From NCBI GenBank assembly GCA_035772785.1, contig JAOCPU010000016.1:434001-498000 (forward strand): DNA of 64,000 nucleotides, written 5' to 3'. This stretch comes from Phlebiopsis flavidoalba. Its lineage: Eukaryota > Basidiomycota > Agaricomycetes > Polyporales > Phanerochaetaceae. The position numbers and the translations under genes are program-made. The notes beneath the pieces were generated by a model. That model did no database searches, had not been told where the DNA came from, and worked only from the letters and a program-made list of their open reading frames with translations. Positions 1 through 12,844 of this stretch are shown here, piece by piece (the first letter of the stretch is position 1; each line of letters starts with the position of its first letter).

Positions 1-3000
1 GCGACATAATCACAATCACTCTTCCGCAAGTAAGTAGTCACCAAATGTGATTTGACAGATAGCTTTGCGCTAATCCATCGTGCGAGCCGCTGTGTGTACA
101 GAGTTCTACTCCATAGTGAGGATAAAAATCGTGTTGAATCGTGTCCTCTGACTCCACTGGATGGGGGGCGTCCTGTATCCACAAACTGACAAACAACATG
201 AGTAGACAATAACTGAGGCGATACAAGCGTCGCACTTTAGTTAAATGATAGACCTCTAGAGTACCTCTGCATCAACATTCGAAACTAGACTGATCGGAGT
301 CGAACGTCGTAGGGTGGCCGAAGAGATTTAGAGGAGTCACAACGTGTTTTTACAGACCGTCACAAAAACGCGTTTGTGCCATCAAAAGTGACATGTGACA
401 TGTAACTGTCAATCGTGATTCCCGCCTGCGGCTGCGTATCGGAAGTTGCTAGTGACTTTCATTCTCAACTACCCCGCAAAGAATTGTCGCAATCCAGAGC
501 TCGATACGTCCGTTGGGACTCGTTCGAACGAACACCCTTGGAGCTAAGCTCTATGACGATCAATTATCTATCTTGTAAGTACTGGCTCGGGGTCCCAGCT
601 TCGAAAGGCGGTCGTCCATCATAACTGGCCAATGACTATTGCCACATCCCCAGGGTGCGTACTTTCTTTTCCTTATCTATAACCCTGTCTTCAGATCTGT
701 ATACCTTCCTAGGACTGTATTAAAAACTTGGTCCAAGCCAGCTATTTACTTTTCCGTTGGGCTTACATCAATCTCGGCGTGCTTAATATACTCGGTATGT
801 TACGCGGATGCCCCTTAAGCCTAAGTGGAACTCGTCGCGATATGGCTACGTCCCGCATACCTAGTACCCTTTTGAACCCGGGTACTGCGTGATAGAAAAC
901 ATCCCCCCGGACACTTAGTGACCCGGGGGGGGCTCTCGCTCGTGTGCTAATCGCTATCCTCTAGCTCTCACCTAAGACGTTCATTCGTGGCTACATAATA
1001 CCGTGGGGTGCGGGCATGTTATCTCGTATGCTTCAGCGGCTCGTTCTGGATCTTCTCAGTTACATTGGCAGGGGACCTCCGTTTCGCAAGGAACAGAACC
1101 TTCTCCTAGGAGCAAGCAATATCCTGTCCATCGGCCTTTCGGTTAGATACCATCGCATACACCACCTTGATGATCAAGACCCCCAGGCTACTCCTCGATT
1201 TTGACCGCCGGCGGCTTAAATACAACTTCGGCCAGCATAACTGTTAGTATTACTTCATCAGCTCCGTCATACGTGCTATGCCACTGATGCTCGGATTTAA
1301 GGACAGAGGGGCATAATATACGGAGCCATCAAAGACCAAGAAACCGTTATCAAAACAAAAACAAACAATGCATCGGCGCCGTGGCTTGTTTTCTTGTTTT
1401 TTCAAACCGCAAGGGCTACTCAGAATACGACTGTTTGATGTCGAGTTGCATGTATAAAGCCTTGCCACATGCTCTATAGTATGCTATAACTCGCTAGACA
1501 TGTTTATTGTAGCCTAAGGCTAAGATGTCAATATTCCTAGATTTTTCCAGCTTCGTTGAATGGTATACATGACGCGGTATCAAGGTTTCGATTAGTGCTC
1601 TCATCAAGTGGACTCCACTTTCCGTCGTGATTCTCCATGGGGAAGGTTGGAATGTGGCACCAAAGCAATGACCAGTGACATGGCTGCCAGTAATACGCCT
1701 AGGGGCGCCTAATCCGACGACTCGGATGGCAGTTTGTCGGGTTGTACCTGTAACATTGCGCCCAAACCTCCGCGCAAAGCTAACTGTCGACTGTATGGTG
1801 TGTGCTCGGTCATAGGATGCGTCGTGACCTCGATCATACGACACCGCGGTCGATCATTGCCGTAGCTAGACCTCCATAACTGCAGTCGATGTGGGCCCAC
1901 ACTGCATGCCGAACACCGTATACGATTGGGCGTGTGTGAACCACATACCACCGAAGTCCGGGTCACCCGGTCATCAGTAAAGAAGCCTTGTGGTGATGTT
2001 CAAATTTCCTAGCACAACTAATTGATCGCCTGAAGAGACCACTCCAAAATGAAAGGTCTCGTGGGCATTAGGCCTGAATTACTTTCTAGATTCAACCTCA
2101 CTACTGCGCTTTCTAGCTTGTAGTATATAGACTCTCAGGTGTGTGTTATTAATTCGTCAAAATCTACGGGAACGTAGTATGGCAAACATTCATCAAAAGT
2201 TCATATAAGGTTCCTCATCGGTTGAAAATTTGCGACGCTATGCAAGCACACGCTGCAGATTTCTCTCGACGAGATCCTCCGCTGTAACGCAGTTCCGTAG
2301 CGAAGCTGTGCTAGGTGGCATTTAATGACCTAATTGACCATAGTGGTAACTCGTCCCCGCCACGCGCACGAGTTCAAGGCTCCTCACAACCCCTCTAAAA
2401 GGGGCGGTGGTTTATCTGTTTATACTGGTAATAAGTAGCGACTTTTACTCCGAACCATGGTCGGAACGCGCTCTATGCGCGTGCCGATGCCGCCGGGAGT
2501 AATTCAAGCAACTGAGAAAAGTGACAGACACATGGATAGGGAACAACGCGTTGCGGCTACACTCAACATTTCTCAAAATTACGTGACGATCAGCCTGAAT
2601 GTTGTTCGAGGTGTTGGTACATAATCGCCGTCGCGGTACACTCCGAATGCTTTTTTCGAGTCGGCGAAGTTACTTATCCGGTGGAGCAGCTGAATTATCC
2701 ATTCCAACGTATGAACAGATCTGATTTATGGTTTATGGTAGCACATTGACTGCGCTCTGACATAAAACAGCCAAGACGCATGTGTCGAGGGTATACAGAA
2801 TGTCGCAGGTTCTGCTGCGTTGCTATTTGTCAGGATCCTAACGTCACAAAATATTGTGATAAACACTAATCACAATCAAAATCGGCATTACGTAACCGCT
2901 ATATAAACACGACGCGACAAACGCGACGCGTCCATGTTGAGCGCCAAATGCACTATCGCCGGCGCAGTGGGCTGAAGCCCCTGAATAATGGCTACATGCG

Positions 3001-3560
3001 CATTTATCCATCTAGACCACTGTCTACATACATCTTCTTAAAATTTGCATATCATTGCATGAGCTGAGAATGCTGCTTCTTGCGTGCCAAGTGCTTATCG
3101 TCCTTCGAGTAAGTAGTATGTTCTTATTTCTGAGACTACTCTGAACAGTCCCCCCCTCTAAGCATCTTTAGTCATACCACACAAAGCACCTAGCCTATGA
3201 GCAGCTACCTGTTCTAGGCAAATACACTTCTTATTGTAGAAGGCCGGCTATGTTCAAACAGTGCACACACCTTCCGGTTCCGGTGCGGTGGGCATCGGAA
3301 GAGCATATATGCGCGTCATCCGGCGAGTACTCAGCTTTGTACTTACTTTCATCCGCTTCCCCCTAAAGGTAATAGCAGGTGTTTTTACGAGAATTTTATC
3401 TTGTATGGAGGCATAGAGCATACTTGTGTCCCACAGCCTTGTTAATTACATGTCGCCCGATGGGCACAGCTTTCTGCGAGATAAGTATTTTCTGAGGTCA
3501 TCACAAAAGCGAAATATGCGCAACACTAACGGCTGCATAGACTTCTCAAACACGACGGAG
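1..3560. other. No recognisable gene
   Basis: I looked at both strands of this stretch and saw no conserved domain, no convincing chain of exons and no RNA gene. Open frames are short (the longest about 116 codons, on the minus strand near 1.5-1.8 kb), overlap each other and lack compositional bias or motifs. A short GC-rich inverted repeat (903-910 with 923-930) is the only local structure noted. The stretch may be intergenic or may hold decayed DNA that cannot be recognised by eye. Confidence 0.5.
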
Positions 3561-4379
3561 AATTATCTCTGTGCGAGCCAAAATCCGCTTTGAGCGGTTT
3601 GCAGGAGCGGGCGGACGTGCCACGCGGCGGGGAACAGGGGCAAACTTTGATTCCGCGGCTTGCGCGGCAAGCAGCAAGCGGCCTAAATGGGCATCGACGG
3701 GCGGCTCGCATCTCAAGGCCTACGACCCGCTTTCCTCTCTGCATCTCATTTCCTGGAAAATTCTCGCAAGATCCTCCTCGCCGTTCCCTTACGCTGGACT
3801 GTCACGGACCCCTGTGTGCCTTCCCCGCGGTTCTGTTTGCCAATCGTCAGCCCACGATTTGCTCTGGACTGCTGGCGGGGACTGTTGTCGCAAGCCTATA
3901 ACTAAAGCTGCCAGGGGCGGTGCATCTCACTTCTTTGATTGATTCCATGTCTCCCTACTTTCACGCGGCGCTGGAGGCTTTTTATCAACCACAGGACCCC
4001 TCGGCTTTCAGTCCCACAGCCCACGACACCAACGCTTCCGAACACCCAGCACCTCGCAATAGCTGTGCAAGCAGACGAGACCCTTCCGCCGGGAGATGGA
4101 GAGATCTATCCGGGAGGTCCGTAATATCTTCACTTGTATCCCACGACTCCCCACAGTACCTGATCCTATGTTTGTATTTGCTGCGCCGCGCATACTTCAT
4201 TCCACAGATTCCGCCTCATATCAAGCTACTAGCCAACATTGGGCTCTCCCCGACTCCTTCCACCCTGAGGCCCTCTCCGCTCCGCCCCACAACCCGAGCC
4301 CAAGCGTGGCTCGCACGTCTCTCTTACCCGACCAAACCGTCCTCCTCGACGTCGGCTGGAATGATAACTCCTTACTACT
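3561..4379 (+). promoter_or_regulatory. Upstream region of Zn2Cys6 regulator
   Basis: This segment lies just upstream of the first Met that fits the regulator. It becomes increasingly pyrimidine-rich (C/T-rich patches near 3780-3830 and 4230-4340), as promoters and 5' leaders of Agaricomycete genes commonly are. Frames here are open but give Ser/Pro/Arg-rich, uninformative peptides. It could be 5' UTR, promoter, or an unrecognised N-terminal exon; no specific binding site is claimed. Confidence 0.3.
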
Positions 4380-7300
4380 ATGAACAGTCCGACCCAGCCA
4401 GCCCAGGACGCTGGAGAATACCAGCATTGGGTAGACAACTACAACGCTAGTCAAATGATGTACGCCTATCCTTCTGGAACAATGACACCCAGTCCACTGA
4501 CATGGCCAATGTCCAATATCACGGCCTTTCTCCCCCACCATCCACATGCATCGCACCCGGCGCCCATACCTTCACAAACGTCTACTGTTTATTGCAGCCC
4601 GCGCAATACAACAACCACTAACAACTTTGTCGACTCGCCATACTCGGTTCAGGCTCATCCCGCACCTCAAAACGCAGCATATCACACCTACGCCCCCCGT
4701 CAGTCACCAGCCCCCACGGCTCTCCCCCGAACAAACCAACCCGCAGCCTACCTACAGGACTCACACGCTGCAGGGCCCGCGCTCACATCATCGACGATGG
4801 CATCATCACATCACCCTTCCATGCATCCCCGTACAATTCCATGCCTAGGTCATCGGGCCAGGCTGCCTATCCTTTGACCTCCCCCGCTAGTGATCAACAC
4901 AACTTCACATTCACCCAACCGCTACCCAGCCAAGTTGGTTCCGAGTCTCAAGGCAATCCCTTGCAGAGCACATCCTCGTCTGAGCATGGTGGTTTACCAT
5001 CGACTCCATCTTCGCGACCGTCTACCGGTATGTAGCACCGCTCCGCGGCCCAGCGAGCCTGCCGGTAATCCCATACAATTCGTCAAAGTGTCAGCTCAGC
5101 CAAAACAGACCAAGAAGGGAAAAGCGAACAAGCGCGTCAGAAGAGAAGCCGAAACGGACTGGGATAGTGGAAGCGACAACGACGACCGCAAATGGGGACA
5201 GCCTGTACCACACGCTCGAGGGTCCCGGCGGGAGCTCGTACACGGCTGTACGTCTTCTTCGTTATCTGCGCTCGTGACACCTGCTCATTAGCACCTCTGC
5301 CTGCTCTGACCATGCATGCTCACCATCGACGCTCGATTCACGTCCGCCTTACTTGTACCCCCGGATGCCCAAACTCCGACCAATATATGTCTCTCCTGGA
5401 CGGAACTTCGGACTGCCTCCGCGGGCATGCCTGACCTTCCCTAACTGCACCTTTCTCCGGTGGTATCAACTCGCCGACGCCTCGTTTCTCGAATTTCTGT
5501 TCCAACGCTCGCGATGAATGCGTCTACACGGGCGGCCCCTCAGTCCCCGGCGCGTGTACACACTGCAGAAAGCTGAAGGTAACGTTTTTTCGCGCAAAAA
5601 TTTCCTTCGCTCCGTTCGCTAACGGGAGAACGTTCTTGTGCATCCTGCAAACGTCCGCCTCGGGACATATGAACATACCATGGTGTCAGATGAAGTGCCA
5701 TTTCCAGCCAAACGAAGACACATGTGTCCGGTGCAAGACGAGCAGGACACGTCTGCATCGTCGAGGGGCGGAGACCACGAAATACGCCCAAGTGAGTAGC
5801 ACACACCATTCCAGCGCTTCTATCACTCTCCCCCGGAAAGCGGTGCTGCGATTTAAAGCTAGCAGTCGGCTGCTACAAATGCCCGTGCTGCTTTTCTTTC
5901 CCTCGCTGTTCCGTCTACACCACTTTCGTCCATGATGAGCTCTGATGTTGCGACTCCTGCTGATGACGAGCTGACCACCGAACTTCCCGAATCTAGCAAA
6001 CGCGAATATCTCCTCGCGCAAATTCGCCAGAAGGACGCGATCATCGAGTCGCTTCTCAAGCAGGTGCGTGCACGCTCGGTGGACTCGTATTACATGACAG
6101 GCTGAATGCACCCCGCCTATCACGGGCCTCGTAGCTACACAACCCGTACTTGGCGACACACCGCTGTCAATCCACTCTTATCGAATGGCGACGTCACCAT
6201 CTGACCAGAATAACAAGAACGTGCTCGATTGGCTCGATCGGTTACAAGATAGTGTGCGCAACCGCCGGCAGTTCTGGAGGCCCGAGCGCCTTTGGGCTGA
6301 GCTCCCGGGGCGAGGGCGAGAGCACAGAGGAGGACGAGTCCGAGTCGGATGGCGAAGAGCGCGAAGATGAGCCTACTGAGCGCGGAAGCGTCGGCACGGT
6401 CAAGGTCGAGGAGGACGAGAAGAACCAGTCGCTGCCGGACGCGGCTGTACCCCTTGGCCTCATTGCGGAGCTCGCGCTCAACAACAACGGCAAGAGCGCG
6501 AAGAGCAAGAAAGCGGCCAAGGAAGAGGGCGAAGCTGACGATGACGACCTTGTGAGTACGGTGTGATTGGAATGGTGCGTATCAAATTAACCGTCTGGTT
6601 TCCTTCCCTTCCTCCCTACAGGGCGTGGCAAAACACTGGGTACTTCTTGCCTGGTAAGCAGACGCGTTTCCATGCATCCACTGAACGCGACTCAATTAAA
6701 ACGACAGGACCTGCGAACGATCTCAAGATTCGTGCGGAGATCATTGAGAAAGACGCACCGCCCGAGATTGTTGTGCACGGCCTGGTCACCCCAGACGACG
6801 TTGACAAGCTGTTCGAGATGTAAGCGTCCGTTTTAACTTTCTGTCAAGGGTCTTGCTTACACTATCTTTAGTTTCTACGCTCGCCTGTCACACTCACAAA
6901 CGTGAGTCGAGAGCTTTCCAGTAAGATAAGATCGTGCCTAACATTCCTCGTAGTGTCATGTGTCCGTTCTGGACCCCGTGCTCCATACGCCAGCGACGAC
7001 CTTCAAGCGCTGTCCGTTCCTTTTCACTGTTGGTATGTGACTCGTTACATCATCTTCTACGTCTTCCAATGCAGAAGCAGTATGCGCGGTCGCGTCCCGA
7101 TACTACAAGGAGAAGTCAGAGATCTATCCCATAGCGATGCATTTTGCGAAAACACGCAGCTGCGAATGCACTGATAACGGGCTGGAAGTCTGTCGAGCTT
7201 GCGCAGGCATATCTGATCCTCAGTGTCTACGGCGTGCCAGCGAGAAAATGGGAGGAAGACCGCGGGTGGTTGTACACTGGGCTGGCCATCAGGTAAGTCC

Positions 7301-9130
7301 ATAGACGGCCCTCTCTACGCTCGCTAATCACCTCTCGAAGGATTGCGACAGACTTGAACCTTCATCAGTTCCCGACTACGAAGCCCCAGAACGAGATGCA
7401 AGAGCGGGAAATGATCAACAAGGTCAGGGTGTGGATAAATTGCTACAATCTGGACCGCTCCACCGCAACACAGTTCGGCAAACCGTCTACGATCAGAGAA
7501 GACTAGTGAGTAATACAGAAGTCCTGTATCTGTACCGTCATTGACGTGTTCCAGCATTGTACGGAGGTCAGACGACTGGTACAAGATGTCCGTGTACAAC
7601 CACCCGGTATGTCATCAAATGTGTTTACAGGATTCAATCGGCTCACACGTGATTATGACAGTACGACATTGGTATCTGTGGGTACACTTCGCAGATACGA
7701 ATAGTGGCAAAGTTCCACGACGAAGTCTTCAGCGACCCCGATTCTCTCTCACGGGGCTGAATGAGGTCAGGATTCCTGAAACATCTTCGCGGGCTTCTGG
7801 CAGTTAACCTAATCTCGGCTTGTTCCTTCAGGGACTCGACTTCCACGAGGTCACCACCAGGCACGACGAGGCATTGACGCGTTACTTTTGAAGATTGGAC
7901 GGGACGCTTTGCTAGAGAGTCTGATATGAATGGTACGTTGTTTGTTACTGCGGTGGTGCGCTCGAATTGATCTTCTGACGATGGGGACAAACTCAGATCC
8001 AGCATGCGCGTTCCGCGCAAGCTTACTCTCGTTGTATGTGTTCCAGTACGTGGATTTCTGACTCCGACTAACATCGTTCGTCGCAGATCTTTCACAAGCT
8101 ACTCGCGACTGGTTATGTGCGTCCTTTCGGATGCCAAAAAGCCTTCCGACGGAGTACTGGCATTCATGAAAGCGACCGGCTCTTTGTCGACAAGGGTGAG
8201 ACATTCCATCTGAGTCTAATGATGATCCTTTTGCTGAACATGCTGTGTCCCCCAGTGTTTTTGGCGCAGCGAAATCGGTTATCACTGCTATGGTCGACAC
8301 CTTAGCGCCCTCAGGTTTCGTGCGGTATGCCCCCTGATAGTGAGTTCTTGATGTGTTTCATCTCAGCGTGCTGGCATTGAGCATCATCTCAAGGCCATTT
8401 CATCTTCGGTACATTCGCCTCCGCCTTCCTACTCAAGGTACGAATTTGGAACCCTTACTACCACGCGATTGATCTTCTTACACACTGACGCGCTGCGTTT
8501 CGTAGCTCCTCAAACCCGAGTTCATGAGTCTCAACTTCATCACGAAACAGCAGGAGGAAGAGATCTTCGACCTCATCCGCCGCCTCATCGAGACATTGCA
8601 GTCCCCTGAGATTGCGATTGACGAGCGACACACGCCGCGCCTTCACGCGCCGGTTCCTCACGGGCTTGCTTTTCTCGTTACAAGCGCGACGTCGCAACCA
8701 TCGGCCGGCTTCACACTCAACCGCCCCAACCACCCATGCAGGAACAGTACACTCACGGGCCGGCGCCGGGTCAACTCCAACCTGGGGGCAAGCCCCGCCG
8801 TTGCAGCAGGACCTACTCCATGTCCGCTGCACCGCCTGGCTCCGACCACGGCATGGGGGGCACGTCGCATTCGTCACCGGATAGCATGTTCACGGAGCCA
8901 ATGTACGAGCCCGACGTGGCCTACACTGCCGACGCTGTGCGCTCGACTTTGACACGTCAAGCATGAGCGGCGAGGAGGACGTGCTTGGGGCGCTGCGTGT
9001 CCTCAACACGCAGGCATATTGTTAGATATGATGGCTCCTGGGTAAGTCCGTTGGCCAGCAGATAATCTCGTCCCGTCTGACGGATGCATGTGTAGATTCC
9101 AAAACCAGTGGGGGGGGGGGTCCAAGGTGT
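4380..9130 (+). CDS. Zn2Cys6 fungal-specific transcription factor (prtT-like)
   Basis: Nuclear regulator of the Gal4-type binuclear zinc cluster class. A Ser/Pro/Thr/His-rich N-terminus (4380-5030) is followed by a basic and acidic stretch (KRVRREAETDWDSGSD, about 5110-5190). The zinc cluster is split by an intron (5579-5689): ACTHCRKLK at 5550-5578, then MKCHFQPNEDTCVRCK from 5690. A linker segment REYLLAQIRQKDAIIESLLK (6002-6061) looks like the usual dimerising coiled coil. An acidic Glu/Ser region follows (6300-6550), then the fungal_trans (MHR) domain from about 6715 to 8620, with landmarks HGLVTPDDVDKLFEM, YYKEKSEIYPIAMHFAK, YGVPARKWEEDRGWLYTG and TQFGKPSTI. The C-terminus is low complexity and probably ends near MMAPG|FQNQW (about 9030-9115). 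In Agaricomycetes this family is often labelled similar to the protease activator PrtT; that specific role is inference. Several frame changes occur outside introns (for example around 8160 and 8590-8660). Confidence 0.85.
5579..5689 (+). other. Intron splitting the zinc cluster
   Basis: The intron begins GTAACG directly after the codon pair for Leu-Lys and ends TGTCAG just before ATGAAGTGC. Removing it joins the first three zinc ligand Cys positions to the last three (C-x2-C-x6-C, then C-x2-C), which is the main reason for placing it here. At 111 nt it is longer than most introns in this window. Confidence 0.7.
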
Positions 9131-9454
9131 GGCCGGCAGCAGAACATTCCTGGCATACACAGCGACCACAACACTTTTAGGGCCGCTGGTGTCGTGTAGG
9201 TTTCGTGTTCGTGTTTTGGTAGATGCTGTGATTTATACCTATCTTGTTATCGACCTTGGAGGTTATTTTTGCAATCGAGAAGTAAGATCTAATCCTGTTT
9301 GTAAAACTTGTCACACCTATGTACTTCATATTTTACGATTACTTTGTGTCTTTCGGTCAACCTTTCAAATGATGCGAGATGACGTATAGTACTTGCCGTT
9401 GTTGAAGACACTCATGATTATGGTTCTACTTATTCTGACTTTGAGATCCTCCAG
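9131..9454. other. 3' flank of the regulator, no gene
   Basis: T-rich and G/T-rich sequence following the C-terminal exon; presumably the 3' UTR and polyadenylation region. No ORF or RNA signature is seen apart from a run of 11 G at 9110-9120 at its border. Confidence 0.4.
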
Positions 9455-9543
9455 CCTTCGATAGCTCAGTTGAAGAGCGCAAAGACTGTAATTGGTTACC
9501 CGAAGTCATCTTGATGTCGCTGGTTCGATCCCGGCTCGAAGGA
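9455..9543 (+). tRNA. tRNA-Tyr (GTA) with 16-nt intron
   Basis: The acceptor stem CCTTCGA (9455-9461) pairs with TCGAAGG (9536-9542), followed by discriminator A (9543). The T arm GCTGGTTCGATCCCGGC is canonical (GGTTCGATCC). The anticodon loop reads CTGTAA, giving anticodon GTA, and an intron of 16 nt (9492-9507) starts one base 3' of the anticodon, the standard eukaryotic position. Splicing restores the loop CTGTAAA and the stem CAAGA/TCTTG. The D-loop is short: AGTTGAAGAGC has a single G where nuclear tRNA-Tyr normally has the GG pair, and an extra A appears before the anticodon stem (GCAAAGA). Both are plausibly single-base sequence errors. Confidence 0.9.
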
Positions 9544-10309
9544 TAAGCACGGCAATCTCCTTTTTACACCTCTCCCTCTTGTAGATACTAGATGCTAGAC
9601 ACAAAGGCTCCAACTGTTTTGTTTATGTTTACGAAAATTTTGTAAATAGACAGTGAACAGTTTATAAACAGTAAACTAAGCAGTATGTGTTACACTTTGC
9701 ACAAGAGGCCTGTTTCGGCCGCTGCAAAAGCCCTTTTTGGTCTTATATCAAGCCAGCCAACGATTGGGCCAGCCCTCCACCGTGTTCAGGGCAACAGCGT
9801 CGACGGCAGGACAGACTCCTTGATTCAAAGGCGCCTTCCCGCTCTCACCGACGTGTGTTTTGATCGATCGTGTCGAGCTCGATAGACCGCTGGCTTTGAA
9901 TGTCAGTAACGAGAGTGTACATTGTAAGGTAGCCCACTTTGCTCTGCGGAAGATACAGGTGTCAGCCTGGGGCAGCACTGCCGCAGCAATACCTAACCTG
10001 CCCAAGTGAGCAAGCACCATAATTGTATACCTATAAGCACGTTTCAATGCGCTCTACGAGAGTATGAGTGATTTATTATACGCAGGCTTAATACGAATGG
10101 AAGCTACGCAGTGCTGCGGTATCTATGGGATGGGGAGGAGAGCGCCAAGCCCTCAATACTAGAGATGCCAAACTGAGTGATGTGTGCGCTGATGTGATCA
10201 ATTTCAATTCAAGCGCCTGCCGTCAGCAAATGGTCGCTGGAGTTTGTACGCTTCTCACTACATGACCCACATGCGTTGTATATCTTGCTAACGCTACACA
10301 GCCTACGCC
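9544..10309. other. Intergenic, no recognisable gene
   Basis: A T-rich stretch after the tRNA (polymerase III termination would fall at the TTTTT near 9560) is followed by sequence without recognisable coding content. The last part (about 10240-10300) ends in a CAG that could be the acceptor of an intron leading into the next gene, so an unrecognised first exon may lie here. Confidence 0.35.
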
Positions 10310-12844
10310 ATGGACTTTCCGGTGGACCTTGAAGATAATGAGCCAGAAACTTACGAGGAAGAACACATCACTCTTAGCTTCGCTGGCCCGGAGATCGACA
10401 CTCAGAAACTCAGCAAACTGGCGGACGGAATCGCGATGGAGCCATCCCCAGTCAGCCTCCGGGTCAGCCCCTCGCATGAGGAGGCCAACTCGTTTCTCAA
10501 GCCTCCTATGGAAACACTACAAGGCTCGTAGACTGCGTCCAGCTCCTATCGCAGTGGACGGTGAGGGTGCTCTCATTTCGCCGGAAGCTGCCCTCGCGAC
10601 CTCACCTCTACGCATCCACACCAAGACCAAGGTCCGACGTTTCATTGCCTCCGACTCCACTCTGTGAGTATACGACTGTGCATGATTGTGCTTGCCACCA
10701 GCGCTCATGCAGCTCCTCTATAGTTCGCCCAACAACCTTTTGGCGTAACACACCAACGCGCTCAGGTGTATCCGGAGCCTCTTACTCGCCGGGCTGCTAT
10801 CTCATTCGCCGATCTACCTTCGTCGCCGCGGGATTGAGTCTGGAGAATCCAACTTCTGACCTTTCTGCCTTCCTTCGGCGTCGAAGTCTCGTGTCGGAGT
10901 TCGTCTTTTTTTACCTCCTGACACCAGCTTGAGGAGCCCGCCCAGGCACCTAGCTATGCGCACCTTCGTGGTACGTGTCCACTATACTGGCAAGGAAGTT
11001 CTTCTCAATCGGCACGCTGGCGTGGATGGAGCAAGGTATCCAATACCATACAGCCGAGGCAGAATGCAGGCGGTCCGTGACAACATCCATGGACTGGTGT
11101 GCTTATCCGTCATACGGCGAATGGGGAAGCTCGAGCGCGACCCCGCAGTGGTTGCATGTGGTGCTCGACTCCCACGCCATACCTAAACATCCATGGACGT
11201 CGCACTTATCGGTGCTTCTAGTAATCTGTATATTCTCGCCTTTGGCTATGACCATCACCGGGACCTCGAGTTCGACCTCAACCGTTCTTTCGTCGTCGTC
11301 TTCCGCCTCATCGCTTGTACAGCTTGCAGCAAGCTCTTCTTCAGTCCCCATTACTACCATCACTTGCTATACCCCCTGCGACATCTCCTGGTCGCCGTTA
11401 CACAACGTCCAAACGGCAGTTCTTCGATATAGTCTATCTATCACCTCTATTCGGCCTACTGGGTGCCATTATCGGCGCTCTCGGTGCATGGCTGATTGCC
11501 CATCTCATCCATGTACGAAAGCTGCGGGCGTCGGCGCTGAAAGCCGGTCCAGCGTACAATACCTCAAGCGAAAACGATAGTGCAAGCGGGATGAGTGGGC
11601 ATGGCTCGACCCCAGCATTTTTTATGCCTAGCAGGAAGCGGCGACTCACACGACGCGAGAGTCGCTTCCGTCTCGGGCCACGAGCACCAAGTCTAGCGGC
11701 TAGCCAGAGCCTTATCGTCTCATCGGAGGGAACCCGCAGCCTTCGCCTCTCCAGATCCAGAAGCAGGTCGCAACCCGAGAGACGTCCCTAGAGAAGACGA
11801 GCCCTTTCTCGCCCCCTCTATCCCTGCTACGCCCCCAAGATCGCGTTCCTCTCGTACCGCGGAGTCGACTCGTTTTGAGTTGTTGCGTACACCTGATGCG
11901 CTGAGCGAAGACGAGGAATTGGACAACCAGCCGTACGAGACGCTCACGCCACAAGTCTATCCGTCGCGGTATTCTTGAACGTCTACAAGAGGGGACACAA
12001 CATCGTAGGGGTCACACGCGCGCCGATTCTGATGTCACCGTCGAAGCTGTGCGAAACAACTCTCTCGCTGTCCCTCCCTTTGGCACCACCGACTCGCCCT
12101 CGCCCACGCGCAGCCGTAGCTCCACATACGCACGCACCGATACAAGCGTCCTCACTCCTCAGTCCAGCGGCCCCGGATTTCGAATCGTGCAGACCACGAT
12201 CCCGACGACGACGGCCGCTCAAGCTTGCTCAGCGCCGTCTGGCGCTCACCATGGTCCTCGCCTGGGAAAACGGGTCGCACAAGACAACCTCACCGCGCTT
12301 CCTTGTCCGGCGCAGCCCCCTCCCCGTCTCGCACGCGGCCTCTCGTTGACTCACGAGCGCAGGAGAGCCGTCTCGCGCAGACTATCGCTATCATCCCTCG
12401 CCGAAGTTCCCATTCCCCGCGCGTAGACTCGTCTGTCCTCCCCTTCCCAGGCCCGCCGCAAGTCACCTCACCCCCACTTGAGGCGCAACTATTCTTCGGG
12501 CGCATGACTGAGTCTGCTTCCACATCCAACGCGCAGCCGTCGGTGTCTCGCGCGTAAGTCAAACTGTCAAGCGTGAGAGGCGTGGCTCCAGTGCTGGTGG
12601 GCAAGAGGCAAGGCACGGTCGGCCTCACCGCACCGTCAGGGGGGAGAAGGCGTCCCCAGACCAGCGCACCGCACAGCACGCCCCGCCGCTTGCCGGTGCT
12701 CACAGGCCCCACACCCTCGTCGCCTCAGTTCACACACCGTCTCACGAAGGCTTCCCGCCCCCGCGACAACGCTCCCTGGGGCGGTCTCGCCAGGTCCGTA
12801 TGGTTGCGCAGAGCCCGGCGGATAAGTTTTTGAAGCGGACATAA
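10310..12844 (+). CDS. Ser-rich single-pass membrane protein
   Basis: Not assigned to a named family. The visible order is: an acidic N-terminal part (MDFPVDLEDNEPETYEEEH); a stretch about 10515-10665 reading KARRLRPAPIAVDGEGALIS; a Ser/Thr-rich extracellular-type region about 11250-11400 (GTSSSTSTVLSSSSSASS); one transmembrane helix at 11435-11510 (LSPLFGLLGAIIGALGAWLI); a basic stop-transfer segment (HVRKLRASALKAG); and a long low-complexity cytoplasmic tail rich in Arg/Ser/Pro with acidic patches (LLRTPDALSEDEELDNQPYE near 11880-11940). The C-terminus reads VRMVAQSPADKFLKRT and stops at 12842-12844. The architecture resembles fungal Mid2/axl2-like surface sensors, but this is by layout only. 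At least six frame changes are needed to follow the tail, which is otherwise continuous in sense. Confidence 0.6.

Noticed and set aside
4221..4556. 111-codon minus-strand open frame
   Set aside because: It overlaps the C/T-rich leader and N-terminal exon of the Zn2Cys6 regulator, has no motif and is explained by base composition.
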